Positions 53,859 to 62,930 of a stretch of 64,000 bases of DNA are shown here, piece after piece; position 1 is the first letter of the stretch; each line of letters opens with the position of its first letter. A model generated the notes under the pieces. The model ran no database searches and was not told where the DNA came from. It worked only from the letters and a program-made list of their open reading frames with translations. Made by a program: the position numbers and the translations under genes. The stretch is from Phytophthora quininea (Eukaryota; Oomycota; Peronosporomycetes; Peronosporales; Peronosporaceae), in contig JAAVTG010000001.1 of NCBI GenBank assembly GCA_011947345.1, positions 248,001 to 312,000 of the forward strand, written 5' to 3'.

Positions 53859-55106
53859 ATGCGCCTCCACCGTGCCCTCATCGCCACCGCAGTTGTTCTG
53901 CTCGCCAGTACCGACAGCGCCGCCGCTGTGGTCAAGACCAAAACCGGCGTGACGAAAGCGCCGATTGACATCGCCAGCGCGTCGGAGTCCGGCAGCGGGG
54001 CTTCGGTGGCTACTAAGGGCAAGACCAAGGGCTTGCCCGCCGACAGCGACGAATTCGACGCCAGCGCGCTGGACGATCTGCTGGACTCGGACTCCGACTC
54101 GGGCATAGCAGACCAGATGCCCGTGGACAAGGCGACGAAGGCCACAAAGTCCAAGACGATCGCTTCGAGTGAGTTGGACTCGTTCGATGCGAGCGCTCTG
54201 GACGATCTGCTGAACTCGGACTCCGACGCGGGCGTAGCAGACCAGATGCCCGTGGACAAGGCGACGAAGGCCCCCAAGACGAAGGCCACAAAGTCCAAGA
54301 CGATCGCTTCGAGTGAGTTAGACTCGTTCGATGCGAGCGCTCTGGACGATCTGCTGGACTCGGACTCCGACTCGGGCAGCGACGACCAGATTGCCATCAA
54401 GGGCAAGGCGACGAAGGCCCCTAAGACGAAGGCCACAAAGTCCAAGACGATCGCTTCGAGTGAGTCGGACTCGTTCGATGCGAGCGCTCTGGACGATCTG
54501 CTGAAAAGCCTGTTCGGGTCAGACTCTGGTAGCGATGCCGCTACTGCCGTTAGGGGCAAGGCGACCAAGGCCCCCAAGCTGAAGACCAAGACTGCTCCTA
54601 TCAGCACCGAGTCGCTCGACGCTAGCGCCATCGACGACCTGCTGAAGGAAATGTCCGAGTCTGCCTCCGAGTCTGGTAGCGACGACCTAGTGCCAATCCA
54701 GGGCAAGAAGGCCCCTACCAAGAAGACTCCTACGAAGAAGACTGGTCTGGACGAAAGTGACTCCGAATCTGCCAGCGCCTCTGAGTCTGCGGCTGGAAGC
54801 GACAACATCGACGACATCCTCGGCTCCTCCATCTCGGAATCCGGCAGCGACGACTCTGCTTCGGTCAGTGCGGTCCCCGTCCCCAAGGTGAAGACTCGTG
54901 CCCCCGCCAGCTCGTCCACGAAGGACGATTCGGGCTTGTCCACGCCGATTCCCGCTACGTCTGCGCCGGAGACGACGACGACGACCGGATCGTCGTCGCA
55001 GGAGAAGCCTGGCATGTGGTCGAAGGTCAAGTCGTGGTGGAAGAACACTTTCGGCGGAGGCTCTAGCTCGTCTCGCCGTCTACGTCTGCTGGCTAACGAC
55101 GCCTAG
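53859..55106 (+). CDS. Secreted repeat protein with C-terminal WW/RRLR module (family member 1)
   Basis: 415 residues. The signal peptide is MRLHRALIATAVVLLASTDS. The body has four imperfect ~40-residue repeats (about 54040-54510), each with DSFDASALDDLL followed by an acidic SDSDSG run and a Lys/Thr linker (KATKAPKTKATKSKT). Then come Ser/Glu/Asp-rich stretches and the end module MWSKVKSWWKNTFGG plus SSRRLRLLANDA. The alternating acidic amphipathic and Lys-rich segments suggest an intrinsically disordered, possibly mineral- or wall-binding secreted protein. The end module is shared with nine downstream genes. An in-frame Met 20 codons upstream (53799) would not give a signal peptide. Confidence 0.8.
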   Translation: MRLHRALIATAVVLLASTDSAAAVVKTKTGVTKAPIDIASASESGSGASVATKGKTKGLPADSDEFDASALDDLLDSDSDSGIADQMPVDKATKATKSKTIASSELDSFDASALDDLLNSDSDAGVADQMPVDKATKAPKTKATKSKTIASSELDSFDASALDDLLDSDSDSGSDDQIAIKGKATKAPKTKATKSKTIASSESDSFDASALDDLLKSLFGSDSGSDAATAVRGKATKAPKLKTKTAPISTESLDASAIDDLLKEMSESASESGSDDLVPIQGKKAPTKKTPTKKTGLDESDSESASASESAAGSDNIDDILGSSISESGSDDSASVSAVPVPKVKTRAPASSSTKDDSGLSTPIPATSAPETTTTTGSSSQEKPGMWSKVKSWWKNTFGGGSSSSRRLRLLANDA

Positions 55107-55719
55107 ATAGCATACTAATAGCTATTGGCTTTCTAATCGATGTATACGGTGTATTTGAGGATAATGCTCACCATAAAGAGAAATTCTGCAAACCAATTCC
55201 TCTTCTTTTGCCTGTGCGCACCATTTGGGGGTGCCAGCTCGAGCCGGAGCTCAGCCGCAGGAAACAAGTCGCTGGGTCTGGTCCGTGGACTCCATGATGG
55301 AGGATACAAATGTTGAGCATGGATTGTCGCCAACGAAGAGGGGAAAGATTCCTCCTCCCCAACTTTGCCTTGTCATCAACAACAAAGAGAACGTTTCTTG
55401 GTAATAGCATTTAGATATTTTGATCAAGCCAAACCTTGTGACTGCTGTAGGCACCGATGATTCTTGCACAGGAGCACTTCAAACACCTCGAAACCTGCCT
55501 GCTGATGTATACCATAAAGCTTATAAATCCGAGTCTTTCCTGAGACGGAAACGACAGCGGGAACCAGAATCGATCGGATTGGTGATCCGATCACAACGCA
55601 CTTCGAAATCGACCAGCGAGCACGTCTATCAAGTACAACAGCTATCTTACAGGCAATTTGCTGTCCTCGGTACTCATGCGTTAGCACCAACTCGTGCTCG
55701 TCTTTGAAGTACTGTTCGC
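55107..55719. other. Intergenic in the secreted cluster
   Basis: About 610 bp; no ORF with a signal peptide or family motif. Probably 3' region of member 1 and upstream region of the relic that follows. Confidence 0.5.
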
Positions 55720-55963
55720 TATGCTCTCGAATACCGTCGACGGAGCCATGATCAACAGTCCGCCGACCGCCGAAGAGCGACGGGAGGCATGGCAAGCGAG
55801 ACTGTTTTCATCGGTGGCACTGTCAATATCGGCGAGCCTGCCGCGTCGGGCAAAATGGATGTGGTCGAATTCCCGACGCTGTGGAAAGGTTTACGACGTG
55901 GCGGGGCACGACATTCGGGAGGAGATTGAAAACACGACGACTGCAGATGCGGCGGCAGGGTAG
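55720..55963 (+). pseudogene. Relic of the WW/RRLR secreted family (member 2)
   Basis: A frame with TAEERREAW (the EER motif) is followed, one frame over, by GKMDVVEFPTLWK, the family's pre-helix motif, and after another slip by FTTWRGTTFGRRL, the Trp/FG/RRL end (55880-55930). All three blocks come in family order within 240 bp, but in three frames. No convincing signal peptide is visible. It is a decayed copy between members 1 and 3. Confidence 0.6.
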
Positions 55964-56304
55964 AATAGGTTTGTGGCAATATCAATATCAAAAAGCTCTA
56001 TTGTAGTTGCACGAAGTCAATGCTCCCACCTCAGCAGTTCGTAGTTTGACAGATGAAGGAACAACAAATTTTCCGCCTGAGCATCCAATGTGCCCGATGG
56101 CGGAGAAATGTGTCTGGGTCATCGAATGCAGCCGCAGCGTAAACGTTTCGAGTCTGCGTGGCGTCCACTCAGAAAAACCTGGTCGTCCGAAGATATTGTT
56201 CATTGGTGTGACATACTGGTAGGTGGGCCCAATCCCGGCTTCGGATTGTTGTCAAGGTCGACGTCACATAGCGATTCTCCAGCCTGACGAACACCATTCC
56301 CCCG
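55964..56304. other. Intergenic in the secreted cluster
   Basis: 341 bp. Short open frames only, with no signal peptide. Confidence 0.5.
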
Positions 56305-56652
56305 ATGCGAGCGAGAACTTTTGTCTTCGCGACTTTTGTACTGCTGCTTTCATGCCTCACCACTGTGTCAAGCGCCGTCGTCGACAGCACCAAGAACGCA
56401 GACCCTACCGATACAAACATCGCAGCAGAGCACCCAGTGAACAAGGAAGAGCGGTCGGGGAACAAGGGGATTCGGGGCACGTTGATCTCGTTGCCAGGAC
56501 CCAATGACCCAGGCGTAAGGTCGGGGAAATTCGATGTCACCGATTTCCCAACGCTTTGGGAGAGGTTCATGGCGTGGTGGAGAAGGCATTTCGGGAAGCA
56601 AGTCGGTGGGAACTCAGTGTCGTTTGCAACTAGCCTCAGGCTTCGCCAGTGA
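56305..56652 (+). CDS. EER/WW/RRLR-family small secreted protein (member 3)
   Basis: 115 residues. The signal peptide is MRARTFVFATFVLLLSCLTT-VSSA. EER at 48-50 (VNKEERSGN). Then a Gly/Pro/Asn linker, SGKFDVTDFPTLWERF and MAWWRRHFGKQVGG (WW at 91-92), and the C-terminus FATSLRLRQ, a variant of the RRLR end. The helix W-x2-F-x2-WW-R-x2-FGK is amphipathic and strongly basic on one face. Intact, single exon. It is effector-like by architecture (secreted, EER), but no RxLR precedes the EER. Function is unknown. Confidence 0.75.
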   Translation: MRARTFVFATFVLLLSCLTTVSSAVVDSTKNADPTDTNIAAEHPVNKEERSGNKGIRGTLISLPGPNDPGVRSGKFDVTDFPTLWERFMAWWRRHFGKQVGGNSVSFATSLRLRQ

Positions 56653-56779
56653 GAGGGGTATATTTACTACGATGGCGAAATTTGTTTTCAACTAACTGAA
56701 AGGGCTCTAAAACAACAATAATCGTTCTTCATTAGCTTGAGTTTTGTCGTGGCTACTAAGAAAATGGTGGAAGGCGATA

Positions 56780-57040
56780 ATGTACTTGTTTACTTTGCTC
56801 GTGCTCGCTCTCAGAATCAGTCAGGGTGAAGTTACTGTACTAGTAGCAGCGAATGAAGCAACCAGTTGCCACTCAATAACCCGGTCTACCTCGATGCTTT
56901 CTCGTACAGGTCCACCGAATCTTGTGAGACGAGACCCAAACATCTACTGCGGTGCTTTCTCTGGATGTCCACGCGGTACCTGCACCACACTGCCTTGCAT
57001 TGTGCGGTGTTCAGTCAGCACTGTTCTGGTCTGCAACTGA
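56780..57040 (+). CDS. Small cysteine-rich secreted peptide
   Basis: 86 residues from ATG 56780. The first 17 residues (MYLFTLLVLALRISQGE) form a signal peptide. The mature part has seven Cys, six of them in the last 37 residues (IYCGAFSGCPRGTCTTLPC, then CSVSTVLVC), which is the layout of a disulfide-knotted apoplastic peptide. It lacks EER, the WW helix and RRLR. It lies between family members 3 and 4 on the same strand. It could be chance, since it is short, but the signal peptide plus Cys clustering make it worth listing. Confidence 0.5.
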   Translation: MYLFTLLVLALRISQGEVTVLVAANEATSCHSITRSTSMLSRTGPPNLVRRDPNIYCGAFSGCPRGTCTTLPCIVRCSVSTVLVCN

Positions 57041-57155
57041 GGACCCCATCTTGAGATGCAGCTATAGTACATTGACTGTGGGGCCTATCTCAGCGCCATT
57101 TTACAAGTCTCCATCAAGTGACGACCACCCCAAGTAATATCTCGTTGGAGTCACG

Positions 57156-57494
57156 ATGCGTTCCGATCAATTGGCGCTGGCGGCGGTCGTCATTCTGCTG
57201 ACCTACGGCATCGTACTAATAGACGCTAACAGCACGGGCTTGAAGGTTCTCCCGGTGGACCAAGAAGAGCGGATCATCGTCAGCGGAACTGGAGGCGGCG
57301 AGACACCGTTTATCATTGGAACAAACACAGACACGGACACGACCAACACAAGTTCAGACGAAGTCGAGGTTGAGTACCCGAGTCTCTGGGCCAGGTTCAA
57401 GAGCTGGTGGGAGAAGCACTTTGGCAAGACGGTCGACGACTCCAGCGTTATGGTCCCAGCTTCCCGGCGTCTTCGACTGACGGATTGTCGATAA
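57156..57494 (+). CDS. EER/WW/RRLR-family small secreted protein (member 4)
   Basis: 112 residues. The signal peptide is MRSDQLALAAVVILLTYGIV, followed by LIDANS. EER at 37-39 (VDQEERIIV). Thr/Asp linker, then VEVEYPSLWARFKSWWEKHF, GKTVDDSS, and PASRRLRLTDCR at the end. Single intact exon. The pre-helix motif E-Y-P-S-L-W matches the D-F-P-T-L-W of member 3. Confidence 0.78.
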   Translation: MRSDQLALAAVVILLTYGIVLIDANSTGLKVLPVDQEERIIVSGTGGGETPFIIGTNTDTDTTNTSSDEVEVEYPSLWARFKSWWEKHFGKTVDDSSVMVPASRRLRLTDCR

Positions 57495-58012
57495 GATAAA
57501 GCAGATAGGGAGCGGGGTGAGGAAGAGATAGAGCTCTGTGACAACGAGTATGTATTGAAAGGGTGTAGTGAAGAGCGAGGCAAGAAGTGGATTGCGCACA
57601 CGGAAGTAGGTTTCGAAGTGAACTTGATCATTGCCAACCTTCTACTGCTTCTCTAGGGTGCTGCCTTACGGCAGCTCCTTCGACCTCGCGCCACCACTCG
57701 TTGATGCAGCAGCCACCGTATTGCGGGGCGCGGTGTTGACGATGGTTGCAGATTAACTGCCTACTAGCTCATGTAGTGCTAACCAGCGAGATCCCGGCTT
57801 CCAACAGTATGCACAAAGCACACGATACATTTGCTGGCGGAATCGACGGTCCCATCGCACAATTATCTGTTGATCGGTTGATTCTGCTCGGCGGGAAGTC
57901 CATGTAGCAGCGTCTAACTGGGGTAAACGCATGTGTCGGTTCGCAACTTTCTCTCTCGTGTCAGTTTGCAACTTTCTCTCCAGCGACAACACCTCTCGAC
58001 TCTCCAGCAACG
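57495..58012. other. Intergenic with a short promoter repeat
   Basis: 518 bp without a gene. Just before member 5, a direct repeat of the type GCAACTTTCTCTC occurs at about 57946 and 57967, in the likely core promoter. Confidence 0.5.
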
Positions 58013-58435
58013 ATGCGTCTAGGCCGCGTCGTCGTAGCAACTTTGGCCGCTCTACTCGTTGGTGGCGATACTTTGGCCAACGCTGCAAGTCAAGTCAAGA
58101 GCGACGTCCTATCAACCACTGCTCCTGCCAAGGCGTTTTCGTTTGACAAGGTGTCGGATCAATCGGCAGCCGAAGAGGAGCGATTCGCTGCTGCTCACGT
58201 CGCCGCGATCTCGGGAGGAGGAGGTGGTGGTCCATCATACGTCCACAGCACTGACACTTACGACACGCCAGCAGCGACACCCAGCACGTCTACCGACTCA
58301 AGCTCTGCTTCGGGAAATGTATCAAGCCCTTGGACGCGCTTCAAGGCCTGGTGGAAGCGAAGGTTCGGGAATGACGACGATACCGAGGATAACACAACGC
58401 GCAGGCTTCGCCTGACAAACGGCAAGGGAAACTGA
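58013..58435 (+). CDS. EER/WW/RRLR-family small secreted protein (member 5)
   Basis: 140 residues. The signal peptide MRLGRVVVATLAALLVGGDT is followed by LANA. LSTTAPAKAFSFD follows, then EEER at 54-57, a Gly run and a Ser/Thr linker, then SPWTRFKAWWKRRFGND and TTRRLRLTNGKGN. Intact. It is the closest relative of member 6 (shared TTAP, SF and FKAWWKR blocks), so the two arose by a more recent tandem duplication. Confidence 0.8.
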   Translation: MRLGRVVVATLAALLVGGDTLANAASQVKSDVLSTTAPAKAFSFDKVSDQSAAEEERFAAAHVAAISGGGGGGPSYVHSTDTYDTPAATPSTSTDSSSASGNVSSPWTRFKAWWKRRFGNDDDTEDNTTRRLRLTNGKGN

Positions 58436-58691
58436 GGGGCAGTCGAGTCATGTCAGTGAGTTTGGTCGGTAGTGTACTTCGAGCTCCCAACCAAAAGTAC
58501 ATGTATACCCAGTACGCAGTTGAATGCAGCAAATGACATTTTGCCATCTCGACAGATCGCTAAAGTGTTTCACAGACGGCAATGGGGCGCAAGGATCGTG
58601 ACACCTCCTTTCCATGACGTTGGTCTCACCTGGTCCAGAGACGGCTCCACTTCATAACTTGCCTGTCGATCGGCGAAGTAGCTACGATATC

Positions 58692-59045
58692 ATGCGGGTA
58701 AAGTGTATTGCTGCCACTGCGATGGCCCTGTTCGCCGGCGGTAGCAACGCGGACAAGAACAACGGCATCTCCTTAACGACTGCGCCTCAAAACTCGTTAT
58801 CGTTTATCAATGGCGGCTTGAACGACCACGCGGCCACCGACACAGGAAATGAAGAACGACACGTAGCTGTGAATGCTGCGGCAGCGGCGGGCGCGAGGTC
58901 TAACGGGGTGGCGACGACGACAACGACAAGTTCCGATGACAGCCCAAGTGCTTGGCAGAATTTCAAGGCCTGGTGGAAGCGAACGTTTGGGAACGGAGGA
59001 GACGCGGCGACGACCTCAAGTCGACGGCTTCGACTAACTAACTGA
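58692..59045 (+). CDS. EER/WW/RRLR-family small secreted protein (member 6)
   Basis: 117 residues from ATG 58692. The signal peptide is MRVKCIAATAMALFAGGSNA. LTTAPQNSLSF, EER at 54-56 (GNEERHVAV), an Ala/Gly/Thr linker, then SAWQNFKAWWKRTFGNGG and SSRRLRLTN at the very end. Intact; sister of member 5. Confidence 0.8.
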   Translation: MRVKCIAATAMALFAGGSNADKNNGISLTTAPQNSLSFINGGLNDHAATDTGNEERHVAVNAAAAAGARSNGVATTTTTSSDDSPSAWQNFKAWWKRTFGNGGDAATTSSRRLRLTN

Positions 59046-59307
59046 TAGTTTGTACTAGTCGAAAGCGAGAGATGTTAGACTGAGAAGGAAGAGCCGAGGA
59101 GCTTTATTTCGATCGAGTTTTCTGTTCGCTTGGCAAAAATATTTAAGGTTTCGCGCTTGCGGAAATACTGCTCCCTCCCCTACTTTGAGTTTTTTTCAGT
59201 GCAGAATCCCTCGATGTGGTGAACATGCGAGCAAACTTTCGGCCATCACATTCGTAATTCACTAACGAACGAACCAAACCGCTTCCGATTGATTGTCTGC
59301 AATCGCA

Positions 59308-59598
59308 ATGCGCCTCGGTCGAGCAGTGGTGATCGTTGCAGTCACGATTGCGTCGAGCTTCCAAGGATTCGCAACTGCCCGCAATGGCCTCGTCTTAACT
59401 GACCATGTTGACAGAGAGGATCCCAGCTCATGGTGGAAACAAGGTGCCACCACAATTTCAGGCGAAGTAGACGTCACCGACTACCCAATTCTCTGGCAGC
59501 GATTCTCGACCGTGGTGGGCTGTAAACTTCGGCAAGACGGACAAGAAGAGTTAGACCACGATTACCGAGGAGAGATTCGTGCCACTAGTACGTTGTAA
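59308..59598 (+). pseudogene. EER/WW-family gene with broken helix (member 7)
   Basis: From ATG 59308 the signal peptide MRLGRAVVIVAVTIASSFQG leads to VDREDPSSWW, a degraded EER, and to SGEVDVTDYPILWQRFS, the family's pre-helix motif. After that the reading frame departs; the WW and FGKTD blocks lie one frame over at about 59509-59540. There is no RRLR end. Either a one-base error near 59505 or a pseudogene; the missing EER and end favour decay. Confidence 0.6.
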
Positions 59599-59696
59599 CA
59601 AAATATATTGTGTGAATGGTGAAATCCCCCATTGCCGCAGGTTCTTAGAGGCGACAGCTCTATCTAGGATATCTGGTCGTTAATGTCAGGTTTGTT

Positions 59697-60083
59697 TCAC
59701 TGGGGCTTCGTGCTACGCAGTCGGCGAGCCACAGTCATCGTCACCCTCTCTTCTTCCACCGTCTTGCCGAACATTTTCCTCCACCAGCGAGTGAATCGTT
59801 CCCACAGTGTTGGGTAGTCGATGACGTCCACTTTTCCCGACGGTGTGCCTTCGTTGCCGGCACCATTTGAGGTCGTCGCTGTCGAGCTGATGGTGCTGCT
59901 CAAGCCGCCTCGTCTTCTCCGTTCTTCTTGGTTGGCCGTTAGAGCTCTCGCGCCAGGATCCAGCCGCCGATAGAAGAAAGGTCCCGGCGCAGCATCTCGG
60001 AGGGTCCTCTCGCTTCTGACGACGCTAAGACAAGACACAAGCAGAACGACCGCAGTCACCACCACCAATTCGCGAAGACCCAT
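59697..60083 (-). CDS. RxLR-EER secreted protein of the WW/RRLR family (member 8)
   Basis: 128 residues. The signal peptide is MGLRELVVVTAVVLLVSCLS. RTLR at 26-29 directly after it and EER at 53-55 (ANQEERRRRGG) give the canonical RxLR-dEER layout of Phytophthora effectors, which are delivered into plant cells. The family end follows: SGKVDVIDYPTLWERF, TRWWRKMFGKTVEEE and VARRLRSTKPQ. It is the only member with an RxLR at the standard N-terminal place. It is divergent from member 9, with 197 bp between the ATGs. Confidence 0.8.
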   Translation of the reverse strand: MGLRELVVVTAVVLLVSCLSVVRSERTLRDAAPGPFFYRRLDPGARALTANQEERRRRGGLSSTISSTATTSNGAGNEGTPSGKVDVIDYPTLWERFTRWWRKMFGKTVEEERVTMTVARRLRSTKPQ

Positions 60084-60280
60084 GCTTCCAACCGAGAGAA
60101 AAAGAAATGGGGATGGCGAACGGCGATGTGCCGACTTGCAGTCTCGGAAACCCTGGTCTGGTCCGAATGGACGGAAAGCTTACGATGGGAGGCCAGCACA
60201 AGCATAATGGGAGCCACTCCAAGTCAATAATTATTTGCGTTGCGAACAACCACAGCACTTCCACTTCTCCCCCCACCACC

Positions 60281-60553
60281 ATGCGTCTCTTTCAGCTGCT
60301 GCTCGTGATCGCAATCGCCTTGCTCATTAATCCAACCCTCGCAAGCAACCTCGACTCCAAGAACGATCCAACCCCAGAAGAAGACAGAAAAGTGTCCCGA
60401 CACATTAGCTACTACAGCGAGCCGTCCGGCAACGTGGACGTCATCGACTACCCGACGCTCGGGGAGCGATTCACCTGGTGGTGGGGGAACATGACCTTCC
60501 ACAAGAAGGTCGACGCGTCCGCTCGACGTCTCCGGCAGCTAACTCCTCAATAA
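60281..60553 (+). CDS. EER/WW/RRLR-family small secreted protein (member 9)
   Basis: 90 residues from ATG 60281, the shortest member. The signal peptide is MRLFQLLLVIAIALLINPTL, then ASN. EEDR at 33-36 replaces EER; then SGNVDVIDYPTLGERF (Trp of the LW motif lost), TWWWGNMTFHKKVD and SARRLRQLTPQ. It is transcribed away from member 8 and shares its VDVIDYPTL block, so the pair probably arose by an inverted duplication. Confidence 0.75.
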   Translation: MRLFQLLLVIAIALLINPTLASNLDSKNDPTPEEDRKVSRHISYYSEPSGNVDVIDYPTLGERFTWWWGNMTFHKKVDASARRLRQLTPQ

Positions 60554-60561
60554 AACAAAAG

Positions 60562-60972
60562 TTACTCTGCAAAGTTGCGTCCGTAGGTCTCGACCCTCTT
60601 GGTTCGTCGTCTCATGGCTTTCTTAGCTCGGGCCTTCCACTGTTTCAGTAGCTTGTTGGCTCTCGTCCTGACCTCCTCCGAGTCCGTCCTCCTGCTGACT
60701 CTCGTCATGGCGATGCCGATCTGCGTCTTCTCCAGCATTTCCAGCGACACGAACAGCGTCTCCAGCGTTTCGAGAATCGTCAGCATGTTGCTGCTCGTCT
60801 TGGCGTCCTCCAGCTCCTCCTTCAGGAACTGCACGCGCTCCTCGCTCACGACTTTGTCTCCGTGGTGGATCATCGTCTGACGGCGGCGCTTCTTCTGCGA
60901 GCCGGGCGGCGCATCCGCCAGCGATTCACGCAGCGCCGCCGCCGCGTCCCCACGCAGCACGAAGTTCTCCAT
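60562..60972 (-). CDS. TFIIS N-terminal (LW) domain protein
   Basis: 136 residues from ATG 60972. Residues about 48-125 (LEDAKTSSNMLTILETLETL, then TQIGIAMTRVSR, then ANKLLKQWKARAKK) match the TFIIS-N/LW four-helix bundle found in TFIIS, elongin A, Med26 and IWS1. A Lys/Arg-rich tail follows. It lacks the TFIIS zinc ribbon, so it is a stand-alone LW protein, probably nuclear. It is a housekeeping gene sitting inside the secreted cluster. Confidence 0.7.
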   Translation of the reverse strand: MENFVLRGDAAAALRESLADAPPGSQKKRRRQTMIHHGDKVVSEERVQFLKEELEDAKTSSNMLTILETLETLFVSLEMLEKTQIGIAMTRVSRRTDSEEVRTRANKLLKQWKARAKKAMRRRTKRVETYGRNFAE

Positions 60973-61080
60973 CCTATCAAATGGCTACATTAACATTGAT
61001 TGGTCCACAAACGTGTGTGAACTGGGAAGGCAACATGCAAATGGAGTCAACCTCCTTCTATGCGTACGAACTTCGTACTT

Positions 61081-62800
61081 CTAGCACTGGACGTCTTGTG
61101 ATATGCGCCGCGAACTGGACGCCGTTCGCGCTCGCTGAGCAGATAACGTCATGTCGGCACGTGCCAAATAGCCAAGAAAGCCGAAATACAAACAGCACGT
61201 TCCTGCCAGCGCGATGATGCCAACGACGCCCAACGCCAGACTCTCCAGGTTGGTGAAGATCAGGTACAAGTTGATCACACACACGAGGCCACCCAAGAGC
61301 CAACCGCCCGCAACAGTCGCTTTACTGTTGGCGAAGTCGCCCATGATTTCAGGAGAGCTCGTGAACACGAGCACAGGGAGCAGTGCAAACGGCAGCTGAA
61401 TGGACTGCAGCACATTGAGCAGCTCGTCCATGCGGTCACTATCCGCTGGGTTCTGCTGGCTTAGGATGGCCACCGTCATCGCTGGGACCAACGATACACA
61501 CCGCGTGAGGGCCACACGCTTCCACGGCGAAAGGTGAAGCTGCAGAAACCCTTCCATGACAAACTGGCCAGCATACGTTCCTGTCATCGTCGAGCTCTGT
61601 CCTGCAGCTAGTAGGCCAATAGCCCAGATTGTATCAGCGTACTGGCCCAACATTCCACTGATAGCCACACCGGCCTGGGATAAGCCAATCTCTTGGCACA
61701 TGCCTTCTTTGCCGCTCTCAAGCAGGCAGTGGCCGTACGTTTCGCCGCTCGCAATTGCTCCAGGGACGCAAGCTGTATTGACACCGTCCGTGTCATACGA
61801 CGCCGTGCAATCTGCCGAGAAGAACCCCTTCGCGAAGACTGCCAGCACTGCCAAGTTGATCAAAAATGACACGAACAAAGCGAGTCCGGACTCGATGGCG
61901 AAGTATTTGTTGGCCTCGCGCACTTTGCGTCCGTCGTGGCGGTTCACTTTTCTCGTCTGCACCAGCGCCGAGTGCAAGAAAATGTTGTGTGGCATGATCA
62001 CAGCGCCCAGAATCCCCACCGCCTGTGTCACTGCATAGCGATCCACATGCGGCACGAACCCAGTCGCAATGTCAGCCGAGGCCACTTCTCCCCGCACCAA
62101 ATTGGCGCAGAAGCAGACCAACATCACCACAATGAGCGACACGAAGAAGGCTTCGAGTTTGCGGATGCCGTACTTGTGCAGCAGTAGGAAAGTGAACGTG
62201 TCGAACCCCGTGAGCAGACAGCCAGCCCACAGCGGTAACCCAAACAGCACTTGGAACGCGATGGACGAGCCCAAAACTTCTTGCACGTCACTGGCGACGA
62301 TGGCGATCTCTGTCATGATCCAGAGCGTCAGCGACGCCCAACGAGGGTACACTGCAGTGCACATTTCAGCCAGATTTTTGCCCGTGACGACGCCCAGTCT
62401 GGCCGCCAGAACTTGTAGGAAAAACCCATTGCAGTGGCGCCAAACAGCACCCACGTGAGCTGGTAGCCGGCATACGCTCCGGCCTGCAGATCGCTCTCCA
62501 AGTTGCCTGGGTCCACGTACGCAATGCTCATGAGCCAGCCAGGCCCTGCATAGGCCCATAGTGTCCTCCAACTACAAGAAGCAATGCAAGCACATAAGTA
62601 GTCATGATAACTAGCAGACACAATACAGCACGCATACCTGAAACGACGGCTCCGGACCTCGTCGGGGCTTGGACTTCACCTACTGACAGCCCTAGGGCTT
62701 TGTCCACCGCATCGTAGCTGGCCACGTCCTCCGTATCATCTCCCAGCAGTAGATCCAGCTCCGACGCGCGTCCGCAGCAGCGGGAGGCTGACGTGCCCAT
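61081..62800 (-). CDS. NRAMP divalent-metal transporter, two exons, one frameshift
   Basis: NRAMP proteins import Mn2+ and Fe2+ with protons. Exon 1 62638-62800 from ATG 62800 ([11 protein letters not shown]), intron 62572-62637, exon 2 61081-62571. TM1 carries [16 protein letters not shown], including the metal-binding DPGN. TM6 carries [20 protein letters not shown] with the MPHN motif. About eleven membrane segments in all. The A5/T5 run at 62420-62424 is one base short: TAMGF, then the continuing block [18 protein letters not shown] lies one frame over. Sequence error is the likeliest cause. Confidence 0.88.
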
Positions 62801-62930
62801 CCCTGAGACCGTTGCAATGTATGCCGCGTTGGTTATGTGAGACCAAACTGGGGTTTTATGTAGGACCAAATTGGACTAAATGATGAAGTTGAAGCCATGT
62901 CGTGTTCCAACTCCAGCTATGTAGACCGCA

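Noticed and set aside
53654..55048. 464-codon minus-strand ORF opposite secreted member 1
   Set aside because: Complement of the Ser/Asp/Leu repeats; the + strand has the signal peptide and family end module.
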